Assembly (NCBI GenBank): GCA_035550595.1
Contig: DASZOV010000095.1
Span: 1 to 59,859, forward strand
From: CALFMR01 sp035550595
Lineage (GTDB): Bacteria > Acidobacteriota > Vicinamibacteria > Vicinamibacterales > SCN-69-37
DNA: 59,859 nucleotides
Reading direction: 5' to 3'
Shown one piece after another: positions 1 through 7,865 of this stretch. The notes under the pieces were generated by a model. The model saw nothing but the letters and a program-made list of their open reading frames with translations, had not been told where the DNA came from and did not search any database. Numbering within the stretch: position 1 is the first letter of the stretch; each line of letters starts with the position of its first letter. A program made the position numbers and the translations under genes.

Positions 1-186
1 GAGCTGAATGTGCACTTCGTTGTTGCCGCTCGCCTGGTCCGCCAGGTCGCCCTGGCGGCTGTTGACGTCCATCGAGGCGGGCAGCGGACGCGTGCCGGTC
101 GACGCGCTGAGAATCTCGCCTCGCTTGCGCAGCAGATCGTCTTTCAACCGCGTGAGCAGGGCGTCGTCGAGTGCGGGTTCGGTCAT
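1..186 (-). CDS. TraR/DksA-family zinc-finger protein, N-terminal fragment
   Basis: The gene starts at an ATG at 186 and runs off the left edge after 62 codons. The N-terminus reads MTEPALDDALLTRLKDDLL, and further on there is RQGDLADQASGNNEVHIQL. This matches the coiled-coil start of DksA/TraR-type RNA-polymerase secondary-channel regulators, where an acidic 'D.AD.AS...E' stretch precedes the C4 zinc finger. The zinc finger itself lies outside the window, so the assignment rests on the N-terminal pattern only. The upstream 500 bp is filled with dispersed repeats. A generic 'DksA-type' relative is as likely as DksA proper. Confidence 0.6.
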   Translation of the reverse strand, partial: MTEPALDDALLTRLKDDLLRKRGEILSASTGTRPLPASMDVNSRQGDLADQASGNNEVHIQL

Positions 187-280
187 CGGTCTCGGTGCGG
201 CCCCGGGCGCCGCGACAACCGCCCTATCTTATCAGGCCACTCGGGCCGCGGGACAACGCCCACCGCCCCGGACGCTTACA

Positions 281-382
281 GTCATCTTTCCTGCAATGCG
301 TTGGGGCCCCACCCCCAACGCTACGACGCTCAACGCCCTCGCTACGCTCGGGGTTTCGCGGTGTCATCTTTCTTAGTTCTGT
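281..382 (-). repeat. Dispersed repeat family B, copy 1
   Basis: On the plus strand the copy begins GTCATCTTTCCTGCA and ends near TGTCATCTTTCTTAGTTCTG. It contains a 9-bp hairpin, GCGTTGGGG / CCCCAACGC, around the loop CCCCAC, followed by a CCCTCG...CGGGG weak hairpin. It lies in tandem with copy 2 (391-490), and the third copy is at 23156-23260. The distal stem bases differ between copies but still pair. I list it on the minus strand because flanking genes read that way. Confidence 0.85.
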
Positions 383-390
383 CGCCTGTC

Positions 391-490
391 GTGTCATCTT
401 CTTTGCAGTGGCGCGGGGCCCCACCCCCGCGCTTACGCGCTTCGCCGCCCTCGCTTCGCTCGGGGGCTCGCGGTGTCATCTTTTTTTCTT
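391..490 (-). repeat. Dispersed repeat family B, copy 2
   Basis: This is the second tandem copy, starting GTGTCATCTTCTTTGCA on the plus strand. Its main hairpin is GCGCGGGG / CCCCGCGC with the same CCCCAC loop as copies 1 and 3. A second hairpin follows, CCCTCG / CGGGGG, closed by a T-G wobble. It abuts family A copy 1, so the gap between the MarR gene and the dksA-like gene is almost entirely repeat DNA. Positions 187-280 and 583-690 show nothing I can name. Confidence 0.85.
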
Positions 491-582
491 AAAGCGTGTT
501 TCAAAACTCACGACGCGCCGTCAGGCGCTCGTCAACTTCGAACTTCGAAGTTCGAACTTCGAAGTTTTGCAATGTACTCTTA
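489..582 (-). repeat. Dispersed repeat family A, copy 1
   Basis: Read on the minus strand, the element starts TTAAGAGTACATTGCAAAAC. It continues through tandem TTCGAA palindromes, a GCGCC-TGAC-GGCGC hairpin with ACGA/TCGT arms, and GAGTTTTGAAACACGCTTTA. It is almost identical to the copy at 21341-21424 apart from extra TTCGAA units. It sits 3' of the MarR gene and in its orientation, as every other copy does with its own upstream gene. It could act as a transcript-end hairpin. Confidence 0.85.
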
Positions 583-690
583 AGTTCTGCCCTCTGTCCC
601 CTGTCTTCTGTCGCTGTCCGCCATCAATGTATTCATAGACTGTCCATACATGCACTACACAAGACGCACCCACACGCCGCATGAACCGCG

Positions 691-1119
691 CTAGGCCTGC
701 GGCGCCAGCTTCTGCATCAGGGCGCCGAGCGCCGATGCCTCGTCGGCGGTCAGCGCGCCGAACACGCTGGCTTCGGCCTCCTGTTGGATACGCGTGCCGT
801 CGCGACACGCCTTCTTCCCCGCTGCCGTCAGCACCGCCAGTCGTCCGCGGCGATCGTGCGGATCGGGTTGACGCGCGACGAGGCCGTCGCTCTCGAGGCG
901 ATCGACGAGCTGCGTGATGTTCGACTTCACGCACGCCAGCCGGCCGGCGAGCTGGCCGAGCGGCAGCGACTCGCCCGCGTCGGCGAGCGCGCGAAGCGCG
1001 GCGAGCTTGGCGAGCGACAGGCCGATCGCGTCGAGCCGGGATTCGACCTGCGCCTGCACGGCGTTGGCCGTGTGCAACAGGGCGAACAATCCGGCAGGCG
1101 AGGCGGCCTTTCGGTTCAT
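691..1119 (-). CDS. MarR-family transcriptional regulator
   Basis: The 142-residue protein has the usual MarR length and fold pattern. An N-terminal dimerisation helix is followed by a winged helix with ITQLVDRLESDGLVARQPDP and the wing signature DRRGR at about residues 89-93, then a C-terminal helix. It should act as a dimeric, ligand- or redox-responsive DNA-binding repressor in the cytoplasm. I chose the ATG at 1119 because it gives the standard MarR N-terminus; an upstream in-frame start would add a sequence unlike the family. An inverted repeat (TTCAT-GT-ATGAA) covers the start codon and suggests autoregulation. The divergent neighbour is a secreted esterase and may be a target, but that is inference. 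Confidence 0.85.
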   Translation of the reverse strand: MNRKAASPAGLFALLHTANAVQAQVESRLDAIGLSLAKLAALRALADAGESLPLGQLAGRLACVKSNITQLVDRLESDGLVARQPDPHDRRGRLAVLTAAGKKACRDGTRIQQEAEASVFGALTADEASALGALMQKLAPQA

Positions 1120-1126
1120 GTATGAA
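1115..1126. promoter_or_regulatory. Small inverted repeat over the MarR start codon
   Basis: TTCAT-GT-ATGAA is a perfect 5-bp inverted repeat that includes the MarR ATG. Placement in the regulator's own initiation region fits a MarR operator, but the arms are short and could arise by chance. Confidence 0.3.
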
Positions 1127-1258
1127 GTATAGCGTCCGACCGCGACGCGCGCCACCTCGTCAAATCCCGTGGTGAAACCGGTTCCACATCCGCTACAATC
1201 GCCGCCGGCCGGTCGTCTCCGGCCGCCGAACACCCCGACAGCCCGAAAGGACCTGGCC

Positions 1259-3625
1259 ATGCGCGCACCGCGATTTCCGTGGAAGACCGCGAGCCTCGTC
1301 GCCGGCACGATCGCGATGATCTCGTGGGGCAGCCTCGCCGCCCAACAGCCGGCCTCGTCGTCCGCTCCGGCGGCGTCAGCCGACAGCGCGACGCCGAACA
1401 TGCCGGCACCCAAGCACTGGACCGCCCAGGAGGACCATCAAAACATGATGGACCAGCTCGGCATCCGGAAGCTGCGGCCAGGTCCGAGCGGCAACGAACA
1501 AGATCCCAACCACGCGAACTACGACGAGTCGAAGGCCAATCCCTTCCCCAACCTGCCCGATCCGCTGACGCTGAAGAACGGCCAGAAGGTGACGACGCCC
1601 GGGATGTGGTGGCACGAGCGGCGTCCGGAAATCGTCGAAGACTTCGAACGCGAGGTCTACGGCCGCGTGCCGGCGCAGGTCCCGGTCGTGACCTGGCGCG
1701 TCGCGCGGACGCAGTACGGCGTGGTCGCGGGCCATCCGGTCCTCGGGCGGGAGCTCGTCGGTCACGTCGACAACTCCGCGTATCCGGCCATCGACGTCAA
1801 CATCAGTCTCATGCTCGTCACGCCGGCTGACGTCCACACGCCGGTGCCGGTGATGATCATGTTCCGCGGCGGCGGTCTGCCGGGCGATCCGCCTCCGGCT
1901 CGCGGCGGCTTCGGCTTCCCCGCCGGGCGCGGCGGTGCGGCAGGAGCCGCGCGCGGACGCGCGGCGGGACCGGGGCGAGGCGCCGCAGGACCGGGACGCG
2001 GCGCGGCGGCAGGTCCGGCACGTGGAGCCGCTGGCGCTCCGGGCGCCGGGGCCCCGCAGGCGCCGAGCGATCCGCCGGCAACCGATCAACTCATCTCAGG
2101 CGGATGGGGCTACGCGCTCCTCAATCCGGCGAGCGTCCAGGCCGACAACGGCGCGGGTCTGACGGCGGGCATCATCGGCCTCGTCAACAAGGGCCAGCCG
2201 CGCAAGCCCGACGATTGGGGTTCGCTGCGCGCATGGGCGTGGGGCGCGGGACGCGCGCTCGACTACCTCGCGAGCGATCCATCCGTCGATGCGACCAAGG
2301 TCGGTATCGACGGCGTGTCGCGCTACGGCAAGGCGGCGCTCGTGACGATGGCGTTCGATCCGCGATTCGCGATGGTGCTCGTCGGCTCGTCGGGTGAAGG
2401 CGGCGCCAAGCTGAATCGCCGCAACTGGGGCGAAGCGGTCGAGAATCTGACTGCCTCGGGCGAGTACCACTGGATGGCCGGCAACTTCCTGAAATACGGC
2501 GCGTCGGATGCGACCTTCGGCAGCAAGAACGCCGGCGACCTGCCGGTCGATTCGCATGAGCTCATCGCGCTCTGCGCACCGCGGCTGACCTTCATCAGCT
2601 ACGGCGTGCCCGAGAAGGGCGACGCGAAGTGGCTCGATCATCAGGGCAGCTACATGGCGACCGTCGCCGCGGGCAAGGTCTTCCGGCTGCTCGGCGCGAA
2701 GGATCTCGGCGTCGGCGACGACTACCACACGGCCAAGATGCCGGCCGTCAACGTGAGCCTGCTCGACGGTCAGCTCGCCTGGCGTCAGCACGACGGCGGC
2801 CACACGGACGGCCCGAACTGGAAGTACTTCATCCCGTGGGCGGACAACTTCCTCGGCTACACGGCGCCGGCCACGCCTGGCCCGCGGACGCCAGGTCCGG
2901 CCGACGTCGCGGCGCCGCGCACCGATGCGAACTCGAAGATCGCGCACGAGGATCTGCTCCGGAAGCGGACCGAAGGACGCGTCGACGTCTACTTCGAAGG
3001 CGACTCGATCGCGCGCCGCTGGGGCGCGACCGACCAACCGGACTTCCTGGCCAACTGGCGGTCGAACTTCACGGGTTGGAACGTCGGGGACTTCGCCTGG
3101 GGCGCCGATCGGACGGAAAACATTCTCTGGCGGCTTCAGAACGGCGAGCTCGACGGCCTGCATCCCAAGGTCGTCGTCCTCCTGGCGGGCACGAACAACG
3201 TCGGCTCGCGGCCGGGTGGACCGGAGAAGGTCGCCGACGTCACGCGCGGCGTGCAGGCGATCGTCAACACGTTCCACCAGAAAGTCCCCGACGCGACGAT
3301 CATCCTGACGGCCATCTTCCCACGCGGCAACGACCCGGCTGTCAACGCCGAGATCAACCAGATCAATGCGAACCTCGCGGCGTGGGCCGACGGCAAGACC
3401 GTGCGCTTCCTGAACATCAACGACAAGCTCGCCGACAAGGATGGCAATCTCATCGACGGCATGCTGAACGCGCAGGACCACCTGCACCCGACGCTCAAGG
3501 GCTACCAGGTGTGGGCCGATGCGTTGAAGCCGATGCTCACCGATCTGCTCGGGCCGCCGGCCGCGACCGACCAGGCGCCGCCGCCGACGGGCGATCCGAG
3601 CGCGCGCGGCCGTACGGCGCAGTAG
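1259..3625 (+). CDS. Secreted CE15-like esterase fused to an SGNH/GDSL hydrolase
   Basis: The product has 788 residues. The ATG at 1259 follows GAAAGGA and gives an export signal ending near SLAAQQ. The first half resembles glucuronoyl methylesterase/acetyl xylan esterase-type alpha/beta hydrolases: nucleophile elbow GVSRYGK with Ser354 (the CE15 form is GCSRxGK) and a late His515 in QHDGGHTDGP. The second half is a complete SGNH hydrolase: GDS with Ser583, a GTNN block at 644-647, and Asp740/His743 in DHLHP. A Gly/Ala/Arg-rich low-complexity insertion interrupts the first domain at about residues 210-265. Two catalytic esterase domains on one exported chain fit removal of different ester decorations from plant or microbial polysaccharide. 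The substrate is not determined by the sequence. Confidence 0.8.
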   Translation: MRAPRFPWKTASLVAGTIAMISWGSLAAQQPASSSAPAASADSATPNMPAPKHWTAQEDHQNMMDQLGIRKLRPGPSGNEQDPNHANYDESKANPFPNLPDPLTLKNGQKVTTPGMWWHERRPEIVEDFEREVYGRVPAQVPVVTWRVARTQYGVVAGHPVLGRELVGHVDNSAYPAIDVNISLMLVTPADVHTPVPVMIMFRGGGLPGDPPPARGGFGFPAGRGGAAGAARGRAAGPGRGAAGPGRGAAAGPARGAAGAPGAGAPQAPSDPPATDQLISGGWGYALLNPASVQADNGAGLTAGIIGLVNKGQPRKPDDWGSLRAWAWGAGRALDYLASDPSVDATKVGIDGVSRYGKAALVTMAFDPRFAMVLVGSSGEGGAKLNRRNWGEAVENLTASGEYHWMAGNFLKYGASDATFGSKNAGDLPVDSHELIALCAPRLTFISYGVPEKGDAKWLDHQGSYMATVAAGKVFRLLGAKDLGVGDDYHTAKMPAVNVSLLDGQLAWRQHDGGHTDGPNWKYFIPWADNFLGYTAPATPGPRTPGPADVAAPRTDANSKIAHEDLLRKRTEGRVDVYFEGDSIARRWGATDQPDFLANWRSNFTGWNVGDFAWGADRTENILWRLQNGELDGLHPKVVVLLAGTNNVGSRPGGPEKVADVTRGVQAIVNTFHQKVPDATIILTAIFPRGNDPAVNAEINQINANLAAWADGKTVRFLNINDKLADKDGNLIDGMLNAQDHLHPTLKGYQVWADALKPMLTDLLGPPAATDQAPPPTGDPSARGRTAQ

Positions 3626-3726
3626 TGAACGATCGCGCCGCGGCGCACGGCGCGAATAATCGCGTGCGTGAGGACGGAACAGGATAGACTGGCGAGCTTC
3701 GAGCGTTCGACGCCGACGACCTTGCC

Positions 3727-4872
3727 ATGACCGACATCCTGCTTCCGTCCCTGCGCCGCGCCGCGGCCATCCTTCTGACCGCAGCCGCGCTGCCGTACGC
3801 CGCCGCGTGCAGCCGTCCGACCGCTTCCCGCTCGCTCGCGCCCGACGTCTGGGCCGTCGTCGACGGTCGTGACATTCATCGCGCCGAAGTCGAGGAGGCC
3901 TACCGCGCGTCGGTCGATCCCACGCCGACGCCGCCGTCCGCCGAAGAGACGCTCGGCCTCGAGCTCAACGTCCTCGACGAGCTCATCACGCAGGACATCC
4001 TGCTGGCGCGCGCGAGCGCGGCGCACCTCGACGTCACGGACGCGGACGTCACCAAGGCCGTGACCGAACGTCAGAACGGACTGACCGACGCCGCCTTCCA
4101 GATGCAGCTCGCCGAGCGCGGCCTGACGCCCGACGACTTCAAGAACGGCGTCCGCCGCGAGCTCATCGTGCGCAAGCTCGTCGACCGCGACGTCACGAGC
4201 AAGATCAACGTCACCGACGCGGAGATCACCGCCTACTACAACGCACACCGCGCCGAGTTCAACGTCACCGAGGACCAGTACCACCTGGCGCAGATCCTCA
4301 TCACGCCGGTCCAGGACCAGCAGATCACCAACCGCCAGCACGACGATGCGACGTCGCCCGCCGACGCGCAGCGCAAGGTCACGATGCTGATGGATCGGCT
4401 CCACAAAGGCGAAGATTTCGCGACCTTGGCGATGGACTACTCGGAGGATCCCAACAGCGCGCCGCGGGGCGGCGACCTGGGCTTCGTCCCGGCTTCGACG
4501 CTCGAACGCGTCCCGCCGCAAGTGAAGAAGATGGTGCTCGACACGAAGCCGGGTCAGGTCAGCGCCGTCACGCTCAACGGCGCGACGACGCTCTTGATGG
4601 TCGTGGCGCACGAGGCGCCCGGCCAGCGCGAGCTGACGACGCCGAGCGTCCACGACAGCATTCGCGACAACCTGAAGTCGAGGCGCGAGCAGGTGCTGCA
4701 CGCCGCGTACCTCGCCGAGGCCCGCGCCGGCGCCACGGTCGTCAACAACCTCGCGCAACAGATCATCGCGACCAACGGCGCGCTGCCGGCCGCGGCGCCG
4801 ACAACATCGGCGCCCGGCGCATCCACGCCAGCGCCCGCCGCACCGGAAGGAACAGCACCGAAGGCCCAGTAG
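3727..4872 (+). CDS. Parvulin-type peptidyl-prolyl isomerase, probable lipoprotein
   Basis: The 381-residue protein resembles SurA/PrsA-type periplasmic foldases. The N-terminus has a signal with a Cys at residue 28 in PYAAACSRP, a weak but plausible lipobox. A SurA-N-like helical segment (about 40-175) precedes one PpiC/parvulin domain (about 180-300) with YHLAQILIT, GEDFATLAMDYSEDPNS and RGGDLGFV. The C-terminus is Ala/Pro rich. It should assist folding of exported or outer-membrane proteins by cis-trans isomerisation of Xaa-Pro bonds. It lies 101 bp after the esterase gene on the same strand, is probably independent of it, and converges with the TonB-dependent receptor gene. Confidence 0.85.
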   Translation: MTDILLPSLRRAAAILLTAAALPYAAACSRPTASRSLAPDVWAVVDGRDIHRAEVEEAYRASVDPTPTPPSAEETLGLELNVLDELITQDILLARASAAHLDVTDADVTKAVTERQNGLTDAAFQMQLAERGLTPDDFKNGVRRELIVRKLVDRDVTSKINVTDAEITAYYNAHRAEFNVTEDQYHLAQILITPVQDQQITNRQHDDATSPADAQRKVTMLMDRLHKGEDFATLAMDYSEDPNSAPRGGDLGFVPASTLERVPPQVKKMVLDTKPGQVSAVTLNGATTLLMVVAHEAPGQRELTTPSVHDSIRDNLKSRREQVLHAAYLAEARAGATVVNNLAQQIIATNGALPAAAPTTSAPGASTPAPAAPEGTAPKAQ

Positions 4873-4877
4873 CCCCC

Positions 4878-4963
4878 GGGCCGGCACAGGGGCCGGCCCC
4901 CACAACGGACCGCCCACGGACGCTCCGGTTTCCCCTTGTAGGGGCGGCCCCCCGTGGCCGCCC
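4878..4963. terminator. Two strong GC hairpins between convergent genes
   Basis: Hairpin one is GGGCCGGC (4878-4885), loop ACAGGG, GCCGGCCC (4892-4899). Hairpin two is GGGCGGCC (4942-4949), loop CCCCGT, GGCCGCCC (4956-4963), preceded by TTGTAG. They lie between the convergent parvulin and TonB-receptor genes and could end transcription from both sides, although no U-tract follows. The second resembles the GTAGGGGCGGCC...GGCCGCCC palindromes scattered in many environmental bacterial genomes. Confidence 0.55.
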
Positions 4964-5001
4964 GGACAATCCGTCTGCCGCGGCCGCGCGATCGTCCCGG
5001 G

Positions 5002-7497
5002 CTACGGCTGCGTGCGGCCGTCGCCGCCGAGCGTGATCGTCACGCCCGTGCGGACGCTGCGCGGCAGCGCCGGAAAACCGAAGACGCCCTGCTCGCGCTG
5101 ATTCAGCAGGTTCTCGAGGCTCAGGTACCACTTCACGCGCGGCACGATCCGGTACGACGCGCTCGCGTCGAGCTTTTGATACGCGGCATCGAGATCGTGA
5201 TTCGGCAGGAGCAGGCTGTTGCCGAAGTCGGCATCGCTCACGAACGTGCTGTCGTCCGACGTGCCGGCGAAGTACGCCGACAGCACGGCTTGAAAACGAC
5301 CGTTCGTGAACATCGCGAGCAGACTCCCCGTATCGGCCGGTCGCCGAAACGGCGCGGCGCCGACGAGCGGACCGAACGCGCCAATCTGAATATCGGGGAA
5401 CGCCGGATTCGTCGCCGGCGCGAGCGCGCTCGACGCGAACGAGTCGGTCACGACGGCCTTCAAGTGCGTGTAGGACGCGCTGACGCGCACGTACGCGCCG
5501 ATGGCGGCCTCGCCCGAGAACTCGACGCCGCGTGCCCAGTACGACGACGAGTTCACGTAGGCACCGAAGCCCGTTGCGGCGGCAGCCGACGGCGGAATGC
5601 CCAACTGCGGCAGCACACCGGCATCGACGAACTCGATCAGATCCGAGAACCGGTTGTGGAAGAACGTCGCGCCCACGCGCGCGCGTCCGCCCCACAGTCC
5701 CTGCTCGACGCCGACGTCGATGCTGCGATTCCGCTCCGGGCCGATCGGTGACAGACCGTTCACGTCCGGCTGCGCGTCGGCCGGCAGCGCCTGCACGATC
5801 GCATACAGCGACGACAGTTCCTGCGCGATGCTCGGCGCCTTGATGCCGGTGCCCGCATTGAACGTCACCTTCGTGTCGCCGAACGCCGCCGTCGACGACG
5901 GCTTGCGCACGTAGGCGGCGAGCGAAACGCGCGGCGTCACCGCCGACTTGAAAATCGCGTTGTGGTCGTAGCCGATGCCCGCCGTCGCGAACACGCCGTG
6001 AGCCGCGGCGCGCACCTCCGCGAAGGCGCCCGCGTTGGTACGCGACGTCGACGTGGGTTCGCCGAATTGTCCGTAGACCGACGATCCCTCTTCGCGCTCG
6101 ACACGCGCGCCCGCTGACAGATCGATCCAACTCGACAAGTGCCGCGTCGCCTGGCCATAGCCCGCGCGACGCGTCGTGTTCGCGTCGTATGGAATCGGAT
6201 ACGTGTCGAAGTAATCGAGAATCCCTCGTCCCGTCGCCGAATAGCCGTTCGCGCCGGTGAGCGTGACGACGTCGCCGAGATAGCTCGGGAAGCCGGAGTC
6301 GAACGGGTCGTACGGCTCGCCGGTGGGCGATGGGTTCACCGAGTGGTTGCCCAGGCTCATCGACGTGAACCGCAGCGTCGTCTCCCAGCCCGAGCCCAGG
6401 CGGGACTGCAGAGCGGCGCTCACATAGGTGGCGTTCGACGTCAGCGTCGTGTCGTCGGCGATGCCGTACACACCGATCGCGTTGGGACTTCCGGCCGTGC
6501 TTTCGACGTGGCGCACGGTGAGGCTGACATCCGATCGCGGCCCGAGCGCCCAGCCGAACCGGCTCGCGAACGTGTCGTTCTTGTAGCCGTTGTTCGGCAA
6601 GTCGTTGTCCGTGTCGAAGTGCGAGTAGTCCACGAAGTAGTCGAGGCGCTGGACCGTGCCGCCGAGCGACGCTTCCTGCCGCGTCGTGCCGAAGTTGCCG
6701 CCGTCGAACGAGAGCGACGCTTCCGGCGTGCGTGTCGTGCCGCGCCTCGTCGTCAGGTTGATGACGCCGGCGAGCGCGTCGCTGCCGTACAGCACGCTGT
6801 TCGCGTCGCGGAGCACCTCGACGCGATCGATCCCGGTCGCCGTGAGATTCGAGAAGTCGAACGCACCGCCCACGTCGTTGGCCGGCACGCCGTCGATGAG
6901 CACCTTGTTGAAATTGGCCGCGCCGCCGCGCACGAACACGGACGTGACGCCGCCGCGCGCACCCGACTGCGTCACCGCGGCACCGGGCACGAGCCGGATC
7001 GCGTCGAGCACGTCAGGCTTGGCCGTCGCCTCGATCGTGTCGCGATCGATGACGGTCACTGAGGCGCCGGCCTCGGACGCGGGCACCGCTGTTGCCGAGG
7101 CGGTGACGACGACGTCCTGCCGCAGGCCGACCTGAAGCGTGACGTCGACGACGGCGTGACTGTGCGCGCCGACGAAGAACGGGGCGGCGGTCCCGGGCAC
7201 GAACCCCGTGAGGCGCGCGTCGATCGCGTACCGGCCTTCGTCGACCCGTGAGAACGCGAAGTGGCCGTGCTCGTCCGTGACCGTCTCGGCGACGCGGTTG
7301 GCATCGCGCAAGAGCGTGACGGTCGCGCCGGGAACGGGATCCCCGATGGAATCGAAGACCGTACCGCTGACCGATCGATCCGCGGACTGCGCGTGAGCGC
7401 CAGCCGCGACACACGCCATCGCGGCAACGACCATCGTGACCACTCGAACACAACGGAACAGACGGGAAACGGCGCGAGGAGCGAGGACGCTCGCCAT
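5002..7497 (-). CDS. btuB: TonB-dependent outer-membrane receptor, probable vitamin B12 transporter
   Basis: The product has 831 residues. The ATG at 7497 follows GGAGG at an 8-nt spacing and gives a signal peptide ending GAHAQS (about residue 37). Next comes a carboxypeptidase-regulatory-like domain (about 40-115, VSGTVFDSIGDPVPGATVTL), then a plug domain (VTVIDRDTIEATAKPDVLDA; VFVRGGAANFNKVLIDGVPA) and a long beta-barrel. It should take up a bulky ligand across the outer membrane using TonB-ExbBD energy. Ligand choice comes from the 5' leader, which holds a cobalamin riboswitch. By itself the receptor sequence could equally be a siderophore or glycan receptor. The extra N-terminal domain is common in Bacteroidetes and Acidobacteriota receptors but absent from E. 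coli BtuB. Confidence 0.85.
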   Translation of the reverse strand: MASVLAPRAVSRLFRCVRVVTMVVAAMACVAAGAHAQSADRSVSGTVFDSIGDPVPGATVTLLRDANRVAETVTDEHGHFAFSRVDEGRYAIDARLTGFVPGTAAPFFVGAHSHAVVDVTLQVGLRQDVVVTASATAVPASEAGASVTVIDRDTIEATAKPDVLDAIRLVPGAAVTQSGARGGVTSVFVRGGAANFNKVLIDGVPANDVGGAFDFSNLTATGIDRVEVLRDANSVLYGSDALAGVINLTTRRGTTRTPEASLSFDGGNFGTTRQEASLGGTVQRLDYFVDYSHFDTDNDLPNNGYKNDTFASRFGWALGPRSDVSLTVRHVESTAGSPNAIGVYGIADDTTLTSNATYVSAALQSRLGSGWETTLRFTSMSLGNHSVNPSPTGEPYDPFDSGFPSYLGDVVTLTGANGYSATGRGILDYFDTYPIPYDANTTRRAGYGQATRHLSSWIDLSAGARVEREEGSSVYGQFGEPTSTSRTNAGAFAEVRAAAHGVFATAGIGYDHNAIFKSAVTPRVSLAAYVRKPSSTAAFGDTKVTFNAGTGIKAPSIAQELSSLYAIVQALPADAQPDVNGLSPIGPERNRSIDVGVEQGLWGGRARVGATFFHNRFSDLIEFVDAGVLPQLGIPPSAAAATGFGAYVNSSSYWARGVEFSGEAAIGAYVRVSASYTHLKAVVTDSFASSALAPATNPAFPDIQIGAFGPLVGAAPFRRPADTGSLLAMFTNGRFQAVLSAYFAGTSDDSTFVSDADFGNSLLLPNHDLDAAYQKLDASASYRIVPRVKWYLSLENLLNQREQGVFGFPALPRSVRTGVTITLGGDGRTQP

Positions 7498-7621
7498 GCT
7501 GCAGGCCTCCGCGGGCAAATGCGGCGACCAGCATCGGCGATGAAGACACGCAGGAACGAAGAGGCCGGAAGGCCGAGAGACTTCGTGTGCGCTCTCCGTC
7601 GTCGCGGAAAGTCGACCGCAA

Positions 7622-7812
7622 GATGGCCTGGGTAGGTCTCCTGGCTTGGAAGGTGCGAATCGGTTGTCGACTCGCAGCCGCTTCACCTTCCCCGGCCGTT
7701 CGGCCGAGTGGCGTCTCGAAGCGGCGATCCTTCACTCACAGTGGCGGGACCGCGCCGGATTTGCACCGGACTTCCCTGTTATGCCCCTCGTGGGCACCCA
7801 AGGCAGACTGTG
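7622..7812 (-). promoter_or_regulatory. Cobalamin (adenosylcobalamin) riboswitch
   Basis: Read on the minus strand the leader shows the class hallmarks in order: GGTGCCC, then AACAGGGAAGTCCGGTGCAA, ATCCGGCGCGGTCCCGCCAC with TGT (the B12 box), GAAGGTGAAGC, and finally CCAGGAGACCTACC. It ends about 125 nt before the receptor ATG. A small GGCC-TTCC-GGCC hairpin lies between it and the Shine-Dalgarno. It should repress the downstream receptor gene when cobalamin is abundant. Whether control is by termination or by ribosome-site masking cannot be decided by eye. Confidence 0.93.
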
Positions 7813-7865
7813 ATGCTAGCACGGGCGTGCGCGGCAGACGTCTCACGCCTGCCGCGGCTAGGGGG

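Noticed and set aside
2096..3487. Long minus-strand frame under the SGNH hydrolase
   Set aside because: The plus-strand frame carries a full catalytic set and signal peptide; the opposite frame is a composition artefact.
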